A stretch of 64,000 nucleotides of DNA from Sphingopyxis panaciterrae (GCF_011762125.1 NZ_JAASQN010000010.1:35004-99003), one strand, 5' to 3'; positions 24,771 through 35,367 are shown, counted from the stretch's first letter. The notes: generated by a model from the letters alone, not told the origin. Numbers and translations: made by a program.

Positions 24771-25373
24771 TTCCTGCGCGCGTTCGACGATCTTGCGGTT
24801 GTTGGACACATCGAGCTTGCGCCTGAGTTCGGCGATATGGAACGACACCGTCGGCTGGGCGATCGACAGGCGATAGGAGATTTCCTTGTTGCTTTCCCCC
24901 TGCGCCAGATAGTGCAGGATCGCCATCTGGCGCGACGAGAGCGCGACCGGCGGCTGCTGGAACCGGCCCAGCGCCTCGCCGATGAAGGGCGAGATATAGA
25001 TGTCGCCGGCGAGCGCCGCGTCGCACGCCGCGATGATCTGATCCGACGGATCGGACTTGCTGACGACGGCGCGCGCGCCAAGTTTCAGCGCATAGTCGAT
25101 TTCGCCGAGGTTGGTCTCGCCGGTCAGGATGATCACCGTCATGTCGCGCGACCCGACGATTTCGGCGAGGATGTTGATCCCGCGCACGTCGGGCATGTTG
25201 AGGTCGAGGAGGACGAGATCGACCGGCTGTGACTGGACGAAGGCGCCGACGGTGGCGCCGCGATCGAGCGCGCCGACGACGGTGAAACGCTCATGCGCCG
25301 CGAACAGGAGGCGGAGGCCGTTCTGCGTGATCGGATGATCGTCGACGATCAGGATATTGTGCGTCAGACTCAT
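24756..25373 (-). CDS. NarL/LuxR-type response regulator
   Basis: A 205-residue two-component response regulator. The N-terminal receiver domain has the acidic pair in ILIVDDHP, the phosphoacceptor Asp in DLVLLDLNMPDV, Thr in VIILTGE and Lys in AVVSKSDPSD. The C-terminal LuxR-type helix-turn-helix reads LSSRQMAILHYLAQGESNKE then TVSFHIAELRRKLDV. It is convergent with the 7TMR-DISM kinase and overlaps its end by 15 bases, so the pair probably forms one pathway despite separate promoters. Targets are unknown; the adjacent autotransporter is a possible one. Confidence 0.92.
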   Translation of the reverse strand: MSLTHNILIVDDHPITQNGLRLLFAAHERFTVVGALDRGATVGAFVQSQPVDLVLLDLNMPDVRGINILAEIVGSRDMTVIILTGETNLGEIDYALKLGARAVVSKSDPSDQIIAACDAALAGDIYISPFIGEALGRFQQPPVALSSRQMAILHYLAQGESNKEISYRLSIAQPTVSFHIAELRRKLDVSNNRKIVERAQELNLL

Positions 25374-25485
25374 ATCGGCGTGCGCTGCCCCCCGGTTGCG
25401 ACACGGCGGACAATGGATCAGCCCGATCCCATTTTACAACCCGAATAAATCTGGGGTTCCCTTGCCCCGCCAATGCGGTTCGGAC

Positions 25486-26136
25486 TCAGCCTTTCTGCTG
25501 TTCACGCACGATCTCAGCGAGCGGATTCGGCCCCGCTTCGCCCACTTTGACCAGATGGTTGCGATCGCGGTGGAGGAAGGGTTCGCTCTGCCCGCGCACC
25601 GTCAGCACGGTGTCGGAGACATAGCTCCACGACCCGTCGTCGTGGAAATCGACGGTGATCGTATAGCTGTCGGTGCGGAACGCCTGTTCGAGGAAGGTCG
25701 TCGAGCAGATGCCATATTCGCTGGTGCCGCGCGTCGCCTTCAGCTCCAGCCGCATGTCCCCCGCGGCAGCATGGCCGGCGGCGATCGCGACCTGCCCGCG
25801 CGGGATCGCGACCGTCTGCAGGACCAGCCCGGTGGCGGGCTCCCACAGCCAGTATCCGACCTGATCGTGGAAGGCGATATCCTCTTCGGGGGTGTTGACA
25901 TGGACATGATAACGCAGCCCGTAGAAAAGCTGCGGCCCGTTCGCCTGCGGGTCGATCGGGTGCATTTCGATCCGCTCATAATAGGCGCGCTGTTCGGGAC
26001 CGTCGGCCTTGGGATTGATATCGACGCCGCGATGGCCCTCCCAAATCCCCGCGAGCCGGCTGAGCGGCCCGAGATTGGCGAGCGTATCGGGGGCGACGTC
26101 GTCGGGTTCGGTGAAGATATCGTCCGGAATGTCCAT
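25486..26136 (-). CDS. Nitrobindin-like heme-binding beta-barrel protein
   Basis: A 216-residue cytoplasmic protein resembling the THAP4/nitrobindin heme-binding domain, a ten-stranded lipocalin-like barrel. The first strand carries LAGIWEGHRG, the family's GxWxGxG-like motif. A late His in FLHRDRNHLVKV could be the heme ligand. The start at 26136 follows GGAGA. Family members bind heme and react with nitric oxide or peroxynitrite; enzymatic function is not established. It is divergent from the amidohydrolase gene, with about 157 bases between them. There is no sign that the two are functionally linked. Confidence 0.72.
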   Translation of the reverse strand: MDIPDDIFTEPDDVAPDTLANLGPLSRLAGIWEGHRGVDINPKADGPEQRAYYERIEMHPIDPQANGPQLFYGLRYHVHVNTPEEDIAFHDQVGYWLWEPATGLVLQTVAIPRGQVAIAAGHAAAGDMRLELKATRGTSEYGICSTTFLEQAFRTDSYTITVDFHDDGSWSYVSDTVLTVRGQSEPFLHRDRNHLVKVGEAGPNPLAEIVREQQKG

Positions 26137-26293
26137 GCTGTCTCCGCGCGCAGATTGTGCCCGGCGCCCGCCATAGCAAATTTGGCGTCGCGCAAAAGAG
26201 CGTGACGCGCGCCACGACAGGAAGCGCTTGTGATTTTTCGAAAATTCGGATGAAATCGCGGGAACCGCAGGCAGGCAGGCAACAGGGAGACGG

Positions 26294-27988
<1,695 letters not shown>

Positions 27989-28067
27989 CCCGGGACGGAG
28001 CGATGGATTTGAATTGCCCGGATGGCGGCTTTGGGATGGGGAGCTGCCACTCGCTCACCCTCACTTC

Positions 28068-28137
28068 GTCATCCCGGACTTGATCCGGGATCCACGGCGG
28101 CGCTGAATAAATGGACCCCGGATCAAGTCGGGGTGAC
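28068..28137. repeat. Intergenic palindromic repeat (family A)
   Basis: GTCATCCCGGACTTGATCCG and an inverted arm ending CGGGGTGAC lie between the convergent amidohydrolase and aldolase genes. Related copies are at 8129, 55815, 58998 and 63581. Nothing else is visible in the 223-base gap. Confidence 0.78.
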
Positions 28138-28211
28138 GATGATCGAGATGTCCGCGAACAGCCGGGTTCCCGGCATTCCACGGCGCCGCCCAGCCCATTG
28201 CAACGCCCGGC

Positions 28212-28862
28212 CTAATCCCGGTCATCCCGTTGCCCATATTGCCGGAAGGCGCCGAGAATCCGTTCCATTTCGGCGGGATCGAGCAGCTTCGGGCCGCCGA
28301 TCGCGAGCGTACCGCAATAGATCGCCGCCTGTTCCTCGATCTCCTCGGCGATCGCCATCGCGGTCGCGAGGCGGGGGCCGAGCGCGATCAGGCCGTGGTT
28401 CGCCATCAGGCAGGCGAGGCGGCCGTCGAGCGTCTCGACGACACCCGCCGCCAGTTCCTCGCTGCCGAAGGTGGCATAGGGCGCGACGGGGACGCTCGCG
28501 CCGCCGCTGACCGCGACCATATAATGAAGCGGCGGAATCTCGCGGTGCGCGCAGGCGAGGATCGTCGCATGGCGCGCGTGGCAATGAACGATGGCGTTCG
28601 CGTCGGCGCGCCGCCGGTACAGGCCCATATGCATCCGCCACTCGCTCGACGGGCGCGCCGCGCCCGCCGCGACGCTGCCGTCACCGCCGACGAACACCAT
28701 CGCTTCGGGGGTCAGCCGATCGGGGGTCACGCCCGACGGCGTCACGAACATGCCGGCGCCGAAACGGAGCGACAGATTGCCCGACGTCCCGCGATTGAGC
28801 CCGCGTGCATCGAGCGCGCGCATCGCATCGACCAGCTGCTGCCGGGCTTCGTCTTCGGTCAT
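28212..28862 (-). CDS. Class II aldolase/adducin family protein
   Basis: A 216-residue zinc aldolase of the fuculose-1-phosphate aldolase type. Zinc ligands are visible as two His in VHCHARHAT and one in MANHGLIALGP, and the catalytic Glu is in RPSSEWRMH. The phosphate-binding start RGTSGNLSLR is also present. The family cleaves sugar 1-phosphates to dihydroxyacetone phosphate and an aldehyde, or decarboxylates related acids. The ATG overlaps the kinase stop as ATGA. As the last gene of an operon with a TonB receptor, an aminotransferase and a PfkB kinase, it probably cleaves the phosphorylated, deaminated substrate. The actual compound is unknown. Confidence 0.87.
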   Translation of the reverse strand: MTEDEARQQLVDAMRALDARGLNRGTSGNLSLRFGAGMFVTPSGVTPDRLTPEAMVFVGGDGSVAAGAARPSSEWRMHMGLYRRRADANAIVHCHARHATILACAHREIPPLHYMVAVSGGASVPVAPYATFGSEELAAGVVETLDGRLACLMANHGLIALGPRLATAMAIAEEIEEQAAIYCGTLAIGGPKLLDPAEMERILGAFRQYGQRDDRD

Positions 28863-29803
28863 CGCGCCTCTTCCCTTACCGGCGTATCGCGCATGAACGC
28901 GAGCGTCGCATCATAGCTTTCGAGTGTGCCCAGCGTCCCGACCCCGAGCGCGACCTGCGCCGCGGTGGCGACCCCGAAACGCAGCGCGTCGGCGGGATCG
29001 AGACCGCGCGCGCGCCCGGCGATATATCCCGCGCACAGGCTGTCGCCGCAACTGGTCGTATCGACCGGATCGATCCGGTGCGCGGGCGCATGGACTTGCC
29101 GGCCCGGAAGAACGAGCAAAGCGCCTTCGCCGCCCATCTTGATCAGGCACCCGCCCGCGCCGCGCGCCATGAAGCGGCGCGCGCCCTCGACCGGGTCGTC
29201 GGTCCCGGCGAGCACGCGCACTTCGGCGAGGCTGGGCATGAACAGGTCGACGTGCGGCAACAGCGTTGCCAGATCGGCCCCGGCCGCGTCCGATGGCGCG
29301 ATCAGATCGCACGAGGTGAACACGCCGCGTGCCCGCGCCTGACGGAGCAGATCGGCGCCTTTCCCCGCCGCGCCCGGAAAGCCCACCCCGGCCCAGTGGA
29401 CGGCCGCGGTGCGGCCCAGCGCCGCAAAGACCGCGTCGGTGACGGGCGCAAAGATGCTTGCCCCCATCATATGCCAGTTCGGGCGATCGCCGTTCGGACG
29501 GACCGGCAGCACGGTGGTCGACGTCGGCCAGCCCGGATCGACGGCGAGCAGGCTGGTGTCGACGCCGGCCGCATCGAACATCGACCGGATCAGCTGCCCC
29601 TGCGGATCGTCGCCGACCGCCGAGGCGATCGCGGTGCTGAGGCCCAGCCTTTGCGCGACGAAGATGGTTCCCCCCGCGGTCCCGGCCGGCGACAGGACGA
29701 TCTTTTCGACAATCTCCCCCGTCTCGCCCTCGGGCAGCGACGCGACGGGATGGACGGTGATGTCGATCGTCGTGAGGCCGACGGCGAGCAGGTCGAGCGG
29801 CAT
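28859..29803 (-). CDS. PfkB-family carbohydrate kinase
   Basis: A 314-residue ribokinase-family kinase. The N-terminus reads LLAVGLTTIDITV. The glycine pair AGTAGGTIFVAQRLGL and the C-terminal catalytic motif DTTSCGDSLCAGYI (DTxGAGD type, with the usual Gly-Ala replaced by Ser-Cys) are visible. The start at 29803 lies two bases after the aminotransferase stop, and the end overlaps the aldolase ATG. It presumably phosphorylates a sugar or polyol made by the aminotransferase before aldol cleavage. The substrate is unknown. Confidence 0.87.
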   Translation of the reverse strand: MPLDLLAVGLTTIDITVHPVASLPEGETGEIVEKIVLSPAGTAGGTIFVAQRLGLSTAIASAVGDDPQGQLIRSMFDAAGVDTSLLAVDPGWPTSTTVLPVRPNGDRPNWHMMGASIFAPVTDAVFAALGRTAAVHWAGVGFPGAAGKGADLLRQARARGVFTSCDLIAPSDAAGADLATLLPHVDLFMPSLAEVRVLAGTDDPVEGARRFMARGAGGCLIKMGGEGALLVLPGRQVHAPAHRIDPVDTTSCGDSLCAGYIAGRARGLDPADALRFGVATAAQVALGVGTLGTLESYDATLAFMRDTPVREEAR

Positions 29804-29805
29804 CT

Positions 29806-31080
29806 TCAGCCGGCCGTCGCCGCCGCGAGCGCGACCAGGACCGGATGCGGCGCGAGTTCGCCGCGCCGCGCCGCGAGCGCCGCAAAGGCGCCATCGGCCG
29901 CGGCAAGGGTCAGCGCGATGTCGGCTTCGGACATCGCGGCGCACAGGAACATATTGTGCCAGGGATGCATATAGACGCCGCGCGCCAGCATCTCTTCGGC
30001 CCAGCCATAGCCGGTACGGAAATCGGGATCGCCCGCGAACAGGATTTGCGGCATCTGGACCGGACCGGTCTGGCGCAGCGTGAAGCCGTGGCTCGCCGCC
30101 GCGGCGTCGAGCCCCGCCCGCAGCTGTTCTCCCAGGCGGACCATATGCTCGAGATAGTCACTCTCGCGGATGATCCGCAGCGTCTCGATCGCGGCCGCCA
30201 TCGGCACCGCCGAGAGCCAGAAGGAGCCGGTGGCGTAAATGGCGCCCGCGCCCTCGCGGCAGCGGTCCGCGCCGAGCAGCGCCGAAATCGGATGGCCGTT
30301 GGCGAAACATTTGCCCCAAGTGCTGAGGTCGGGCCGGACGCCGAGCTCGCTCCAGCTGCTGCCGCGCGCGAGGCGGAAGCCCGCGCGCACCTCGTCGACG
30401 ATCAGCATCGCCCCTGCCCGGTCGCACAAGTCGCGTGCGCGCCGGGCATAGGCCGGATCGGGCGCTTCCTGATCGATGAAGGCATCGTGGCGGAAGGGCG
30501 AGGCGAAGATCGCGGCCAGGTCGTCACCCGCCTCCGCGACGGCCGCTTCGAGACTCGCGGCATCATTATAGACATAGGCGCGGACATGGGCGCGATCTTC
30601 GGCGACGGTGCCGGCGGGGATCGGCGTGCACCAGGGCGCGGCGCCATGATAGGCACCCTCTGCGACCAGGACGATGCGCTTGCCGGTCTGCGCGCGCGCG
30701 CTGCTCATCGCCATCGTCGTCGCATCGGTGCCGTTCTTGCAGAACATCGCCCAGTCGGCATGGTCGACCATGCCGACGAGCGTTTCGGCCAGTTCGACCA
30801 TCAGCGGCGACGGCCCGGTCAGCGTGTCGCCGACCGCCGCCTGCGCCTGTGCCGCCGCCTCGACGCGCGGATCGCGATAGCCGAGCAGGCTCGGGCCATA
30901 GGCGCACATATAGTCGAGATAGCGGTTGCCGTCGGCGTCCCAGATATAGGCGCCCTCGGCCTTGCTGAAGAATTGCGGGAAACTGGCGGGCAGCAGCCGC
31001 ACCGATTCATGTCCGTACATCCCGTTCGGGATCACCTTCAGCGCGCGCGCGCGCAGCGCCGCATCCTGCACATTGTTCAT
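29806..31080 (-). CDS. Class III aminotransferase, GSA-aminomutase-like
   Basis: A PLP-dependent class III aminotransferase of 424 residues, closest in style to glutamate-1-semialdehyde aminomutase. Recognisable parts are MCAYGPSLLGYRDPRV, CKNGTDATTMAMSSARAQTG, the cofactor Asp in MLIVDEVRAGFR and the Schiff-base Lys in LSTWGKCFANGHP. It follows the TonB receptor by 19 bases and precedes the kinase by two, so it is co-transcribed. Heme synthesis is unlikely in this setting. It more likely removes an amino group from an imported amino compound, giving the aldehyde or ketone that the kinase and aldolase then process. Confidence 0.88.
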   Translation of the reverse strand: MNNVQDAALRARALKVIPNGMYGHESVRLLPASFPQFFSKAEGAYIWDADGNRYLDYMCAYGPSLLGYRDPRVEAAAQAQAAVGDTLTGPSPLMVELAETLVGMVDHADWAMFCKNGTDATTMAMSSARAQTGKRIVLVAEGAYHGAAPWCTPIPAGTVAEDRAHVRAYVYNDAASLEAAVAEAGDDLAAIFASPFRHDAFIDQEAPDPAYARRARDLCDRAGAMLIVDEVRAGFRLARGSSWSELGVRPDLSTWGKCFANGHPISALLGADRCREGAGAIYATGSFWLSAVPMAAAIETLRIIRESDYLEHMVRLGEQLRAGLDAAAASHGFTLRQTGPVQMPQILFAGDPDFRTGYGWAEEMLARGVYMHPWHNMFLCAAMSEADIALTLAAADGAFAALAARRGELAPHPVLVALAAATAG

Positions 31081-31099
31081 TTCGATCTCGCTTGCCGGG

Positions 31100-33337
31100 T
31101 CAGAATTTCACGACGGCCTGGACGCCATAGGTCGCAGGGTCATTGTAGTTGAGCTGGTCCATCGTCACGACCGGCGACACATAGGTCACATAGCGCGTGC
31201 CGGTGATATTCTTGGCCCAGAGCGCCAGTTCGAGCTTTTCGTCGCGCGACAGCCAAGACAGCCGCGCATTTGCGGTGCCATAGGGTTTGACGCGATTGGC
31301 CCGGGCATTGTCGGGCGTCAGGAAGGTTTCCGACTGGAGGCTGCCGTCGACGCGCAGCCGCAGCGCGCTGTCGCCCGGCAGCGGCTGGGTCAGCGCGAAA
31401 CCGGCCGAGATCGCGACTTCGGGCGCGTTGACCAGCTTGTTGCCCGAATAATCCTCGGCCGCGAGCGCGGTGAAATCCTTGTAGCGCGCGTGCAGCAGGC
31501 TGGCGTTGACGAAGGCGTTGAAATAGCGCGACGGCTGCGCCTGCAGTTCGATTTCCAGGCCGTAAAGCTCGGCATTGCCCGCGTTGAGCTTGCGCTGGAC
31601 GGGCAGCACCCCCGACGTATCGAAGACGAACACCTGCAGGTCGCGATAGTCGTAATAAAAGACCGCGGCATTGAAACGCAACGCCCGGCCGGCAAGGTCG
31701 CTCTTGAACCCCGCTTCATAGGCGTAGAGCTTTTCCGAGCGGAACGGCTGGAGCTGCGCCGGATCGCTCGACGAGCCGCCGGCGAAGCCGCCGCTGTTAT
31801 AGCCCTTTGAAGACGAGGCGTAGAAGAGCAGGTCGTCGGTCGCCTGGAACGACAGCGCGGCGCGCCACGACAGATCCTTGAAGGTCTTCGATCCGGTGAA
31901 GTCGAGCACCGGCACGGTGATGACATCGTCGAAGAAGCTGTGGAAATCGAAATCGATGCTGTCGACCGAATAGCGCAGGCCGCCGGTCAGCGTCAGCCGG
32001 TCGGTCAGCTTGACGTCGGCCTGCGCGAAGGCGGCCCAGCTTTCGGTCTTTTGCGTATAGGGATAGGCGAAATTGCCGATCGAATTGACCGGGTCGAGCG
32101 TGCCGGGCAGATCGTCGGGATCGCGGAAGACGCGCAGGATGTCGAACGCGCTTTCGGTGACGAGCTTGTCGTGGAAATAATAGCCGCCGACGATCCAGTT
32201 GACCGCGCCGCCGTCCTTCGACTGCAGCCGCAGTTCCTGGCTATATTGCTGCGGCCGGTCGATATAGGTCGCGGTCAGCACATTGTTCGGGCTCGCGTCG
32301 GTATCCTCGACGGTGCTGCGGCGCACCTGTTCATAGGCGCTGATCGAGGTCAGCGTGATGCCGCCCATATCGATGCTCGCGGTGAGCGAGGCACCGAACA
32401 CATTGACGCGCTCCTGCCCCTCGATGTCATAGTCGCCGGCGTTGAGGTCGCCATCGGTGTCGGCATAGCCGAGGCCGTCGAGCGGCACGCCATTGGCGAA
32501 GTTCGGGTTGCCCGCGAAATCGACGCCCTGTCCGCGATGCTGGAACTGGCGCGCGCCACCGCGATTCTGCCCGCCGTGGACGATCGCGCGGATCAATATG
32601 TCCGAGTTCGGGGTGAAATCGACGATCGCGCGCCCCGCCCACATGTCGAGGTCGTTGAGCTTGTGGCCGGTGACGCGGTTGAGCAGCCAGCCGTCGCGGC
32701 GCAAATAGGTGCCCGCGACGCGCGCCTTCAGCACATCGCCCGCGATCGGCCCGCCGACGCCGCCTTCGACCTGCACTTCGTTGAAGCGGCCGTAGGAGAG
32801 CGCGGCATTGGCTCTGAATTCGTCGGTCGGCTTGCGCGACGAGAAACGGATCGCGCCCGCCGTGGTGTTGCGGCCGTAAAGCGTGCCTTGCGGCCCCTTC
32901 AGCACCTCGATGCCTTCGCTGTCGAAGACGTTGAACAGCTTGCCGGCGTTCGCGCCGAGGAAGACGTCGTCGACATAGACGCCGACCGCGCCCGTCGTGT
33001 TCGAATTGAAGTCGCCGATGCCGACCCCGCGCAGGAACAGCGAGGTCGTCGTCGCCGAGGTGCCCGCCTGCGACGACAGGCCGGGGACGAGGATCGACAG
33101 GTCGCGCGGGTCGCGGATGCCGACCTCGGTCAACGCGTCGCCGCTGATCGCCGTAATGCTGATCGGCACATCCTGAATATTCTGCGCCCGCCGCTGGGCG
33201 GTGACGACGATTTCGCCGATGCCCTCTTCGCCCGCGGACGCCGCACTGGCCGAACCGGCGGCGCCATCCTGTGCCACCGCCGTGGCCGGCATCAGCGCCA
33301 GCAGCGAGACCGAAACCAAAGCCAAAGCGCGTTCCAT
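31100..33337 (-). CDS. TonB-dependent outer-membrane receptor
   Basis: A 745-residue TonB-dependent receptor. A signal peptide (ALVSVSLLALMPATAVAQ) is followed by a TonB-box-like EIVVTAQRR and a plug domain (IQDVPISITAISGDALTEVG; VLKGPQGTLYGRNTTAGAI). The barrel ends with QAVVKF, a terminal Phe as expected. The start is preceded by AAAGGGG. It heads an operon with aminotransferase, kinase and aldolase genes. A perfect palindrome in its promoter gap and a divergent TetR gene suggest substrate-controlled expression. The imported ligand is unknown; an amino-bearing polyol or sugar fits the downstream enzymes. Confidence 0.92.
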   Translation of the reverse strand: MERALALVSVSLLALMPATAVAQDGAAGSASAASAGEEGIGEIVVTAQRRAQNIQDVPISITAISGDALTEVGIRDPRDLSILVPGLSSQAGTSATTTSLFLRGVGIGDFNSNTTGAVGVYVDDVFLGANAGKLFNVFDSEGIEVLKGPQGTLYGRNTTAGAIRFSSRKPTDEFRANAALSYGRFNEVQVEGGVGGPIAGDVLKARVAGTYLRRDGWLLNRVTGHKLNDLDMWAGRAIVDFTPNSDILIRAIVHGGQNRGGARQFQHRGQGVDFAGNPNFANGVPLDGLGYADTDGDLNAGDYDIEGQERVNVFGASLTASIDMGGITLTSISAYEQVRRSTVEDTDASPNNVLTATYIDRPQQYSQELRLQSKDGGAVNWIVGGYYFHDKLVTESAFDILRVFRDPDDLPGTLDPVNSIGNFAYPYTQKTESWAAFAQADVKLTDRLTLTGGLRYSVDSIDFDFHSFFDDVITVPVLDFTGSKTFKDLSWRAALSFQATDDLLFYASSSKGYNSGGFAGGSSSDPAQLQPFRSEKLYAYEAGFKSDLAGRALRFNAAVFYYDYRDLQVFVFDTSGVLPVQRKLNAGNAELYGLEIELQAQPSRYFNAFVNASLLHARYKDFTALAAEDYSGNKLVNAPEVAISAGFALTQPLPGDSALRLRVDGSLQSETFLTPDNARANRVKPYGTANARLSWLSRDEKLELALWAKNITGTRYVTYVSPVVTMDQLNYNDPATYGVQAVVKF

Positions 33338-33432
33338 CGGAGCCCCTTTCCCATTTTCGGATATTTGTCCGATTTAAAAACCAAGAATCGGCAAATCTGT
33401 CAAGGAAATTTCAAAATCAGCATTATAACCAG

Positions 33433-33449
33433 ATAAAAGTTGCTTTTAT
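33433..33449. promoter_or_regulatory. Perfect palindrome, likely TetR operator
   Basis: ATAAAAG and CTTTTAT (7-bp perfect arms) flank TTG. The site lies 40 bases before the TetR start and about 95 bases before the receptor start, in AT-rich DNA between the divergent genes. It is inferred to be the binding site of the adjacent TetR protein. Confidence 0.65.
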
Positions 33450-33488
33450 TGTGTCGCAGGGGAATGATAGATGCCATCAGGAGCACCC

Positions 33489-34175
33489 ATGACGACCACC
33501 GATGTTGCCCGTCCCGAGATCCGCCGCCCCGCGCAGAAGCGGAGTCGCGCGCGGTTCGAAGCGATCCTCGATGGCGCCGAACGGCTGCTTGATACGCTGT
33601 CGCCGTCGGCGATCAGCATCCATGCCATCGCGGCCGAGGTCGGCATTTCGCCACCGTCGATCTATCACTTCTTTCCCGAACCGCAGCTTGTGTTCAGCGC
33701 GCTCGCCGAACGCTATCTCAAGCATTTCGAAGAGGGCGTACTGACCGAAGTGCCCGACGATGTCGAAAGCTGGCAGGATTTTCAGACGCTGCAATATCGC
33801 GCCGGCCGGAACTGGTTCAACGCGCACCCGGCGGCGCGGCAGGTCCTGCTGGGCGGCCCGGCGTGGTCGTCGGACATCCGCATGCAGGATCTCGACAGCA
33901 ATTTCGTGATGGCGGGCCACAGCATCGCGGTGATGACCCAAAAATTCATCATGCCAGAAATCCCCGACCTGCACGACCGGCTCGTCGAGGTGATCGTGAT
34001 CAACGACGCGATCTGGTCGCTGTCGATCCACCGGCACGGCCTGATCACCGACGCGATGGAGGAACAGGCGCGCCGCGCGCGCATCGCCTATTCGCGGACC
34101 TTCCTTCCCGAATATTTGCCGCTGCGCGCGGACCCCGAATATTTGCCGCTGCGCGCGGACAAGGCGGCGTCTTGA
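33489..34175 (+). CDS. TetR-family transcriptional regulator
   Basis: A 228-residue TetR-type repressor. The helix-turn-helix region reads RARFEAILDGAERLLDTLSP then IHAIAAEVGISPPSIYHFFP, as usual. The C-terminal ligand domain is not assignable to a known effector class. The start at 33489 is chosen because AGGAGC lies eight bases upstream. It is divergent from the TonB-receptor operon, with a perfect palindrome in the gap, and is followed by an MFS gene whose TTG overlaps its stop. Odd feature: its last residues contain the nine-residue unit PEYLPLRAD twice, from an exact 27-bp tandem duplication. Confidence 0.9.
   Translation: MTTTDVARPEIRRPAQKRSRARFEAILDGAERLLDTLSPSAISIHAIAAEVGISPPSIYHFFPEPQLVFSALAERYLKHFEEGVLTEVPDDVESWQDFQTLQYRAGRNWFNAHPAARQVLLGGPAWSSDIRMQDLDSNFVMAGHSIAVMTQKFIMPEIPDLHDRLVEVIVINDAIWSLSIHRHGLITDAMEEQARRARIAYSRTFLPEYLPLRADPEYLPLRADKAAS
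34107..34160 (+). repeat. Exact 27-bp tandem duplication in tetR 3' end
   Basis: The 27 bases at 34107-34133 are repeated exactly at 34134-34160, each encoding PEYLPLRAD. The frame is kept. With no base differences, the duplication appears recent. Confidence 0.9.
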
Positions 34176-35314
34176 CCGCCGCGCCGCCGCCGGTCACGGG
34201 GCGGACGCTCGGGGTCTCCCTCCTGATCGGTTCGTGCGCCCTGCTCGTCCTCGGGGTCCAGCCGGTGCTGCTCGGCGCGATGGTGGAGGAGGGGCGGATC
34301 ATCGATGCCGAGGTCGGCAATCTGGTGACGGTCGAGATGCTCGCGATGGTGCTCGGCTCGCTGGCCGGGATCGCGCTGCTTCGCCAGCTGCCCGCGCGCC
34401 TCGTCATCGGCCTCGCCGGGCTGGCACTCGCGGGCCTCAATCTGGCGATGACGGGCCGATCGGGGCTGATGATACTCCTGCTCCTCCGCGCCGCCGCGGG
34501 GATCGGCGAGGGGGTGCTGGTGGCGTCGGCGCTCGTCGCCATTTCGCGCGTCGCGCGGGTCGAGCGCGCCAGCGCGATCTTCCTCGCCGCCCAGACCTTG
34601 CTGCAGGCCGTCGTCGCGGCGCTGCTCCCCCTCGTCGCCGTCGCGGGTTCGCGCACCGACAGCGCGCTGATCGCGCTTGCCGCCGCGGGGGCGGTCGCGG
34701 CCGTGGCGGCGCTTTCGCTTCCGTCCCGTCTGCGGCCCACCGCGCCCGATGCCGAACGCGGCGCGCTGACGCCCGCCAGCCTGACCGCGCTCGCCGGGGC
34801 GGGGCTCTTCCTCGGCGCGATCGTATCGGTGTGGAGCTATTTCGGGCTCTGGCTCATCCATTATGGATATCCCCCGGCGTTCGAGGGGATCGCCGTGTCG
34901 CTGTGCCTGGTCGCGCAGGTTGCCGGCGCGCTCACCGCGGCGCGCTTCGGCGAGCGCCTGCCGAACCGGCGGACCATCGCCGCCTGCGCGCTGGCCGGGG
35001 CGCTGCTCGTCACCGCCTTCTTCCTCGGCCGGGGAAGCGCGGCGGCGATCATCGCCGTCAGCATCGCCTTCGGTTTCGTCTGGCTGTTCACCCTGCCCTT
35101 CTTCGCCGGCTGGCTGATCGAAATCGATCCGGCCCGCCGCGCCATCCTCTACCTCACCGCGTTTCAGCTCGGCGGCGCGGCGCTGCTGCCGTCGCTCGCG
35201 GGCGTCGCCGTCGGCCGCTTTTCGGTCGATGCGATGCTGGTTTTCAGCGGAGCGATTTTCGTGACGCTGGCCGCCGTCGTCCGGGGCGCCGGCAAGCTCG
35301 TTCCGCAACGCTGA
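34172..35314 (+). CDS. MFS transporter coupled to tetR
   Basis: A hydrophobic protein of about 380 residues with roughly twelve membrane segments. Recognisable blocks are LLIGSCALLVLGVQPVLLGA in helix 1 and LLRAAAGIGEGVLVASALVA in helix 4. It starts at TTG 34172, overlapping the tetR stop, and no better start lies close. Its control by the TetR protein and divergence from the receptor operon suggest it carries the receptor's ligand across the inner membrane or exports a related compound. The sequence does not give the cargo. Confidence 0.78.
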   Translation: MTAAPPPVTGRTLGVSLLIGSCALLVLGVQPVLLGAMVEEGRIIDAEVGNLVTVEMLAMVLGSLAGIALLRQLPARLVIGLAGLALAGLNLAMTGRSGLMILLLLRAAAGIGEGVLVASALVAISRVARVERASAIFLAAQTLLQAVVAALLPLVAVAGSRTDSALIALAAAGAVAAVAALSLPSRLRPTAPDAERGALTPASLTALAGAGLFLGAIVSVWSYFGLWLIHYGYPPAFEGIAVSLCLVAQVAGALTAARFGERLPNRRTIAACALAGALLVTAFFLGRGSAAAIIAVSIAFGFVWLFTLPFFAGWLIEIDPARRAILYLTAFQLGGAALLPSLAGVAVGRFSVDAMLVFSGAIFVTLAAVVRGAGKLVPQR

Positions 35315-35367
35315 CCGACGGCGATTCGGGCTCGCCGCAAGAGCCGTTGGACAAGCGTGAATGGCAT

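Noticed and set aside
28212..29803. Kinase plus class II aldolase as a sulfo-EMP or sulfo-TAL branch of SQ breakdown
   Set aside because: They lie 11 kb from the SQ locus, lack its operator, belong to another receptor operon, and no SQ isomerase is present.
33489..34175. TetR protein as regulator of the acyl-sugar genes downstream
   Set aside because: A LacI gene and four LacI-type sites explain that section; the TetR palindrome is confined to the receptor gap upstream.
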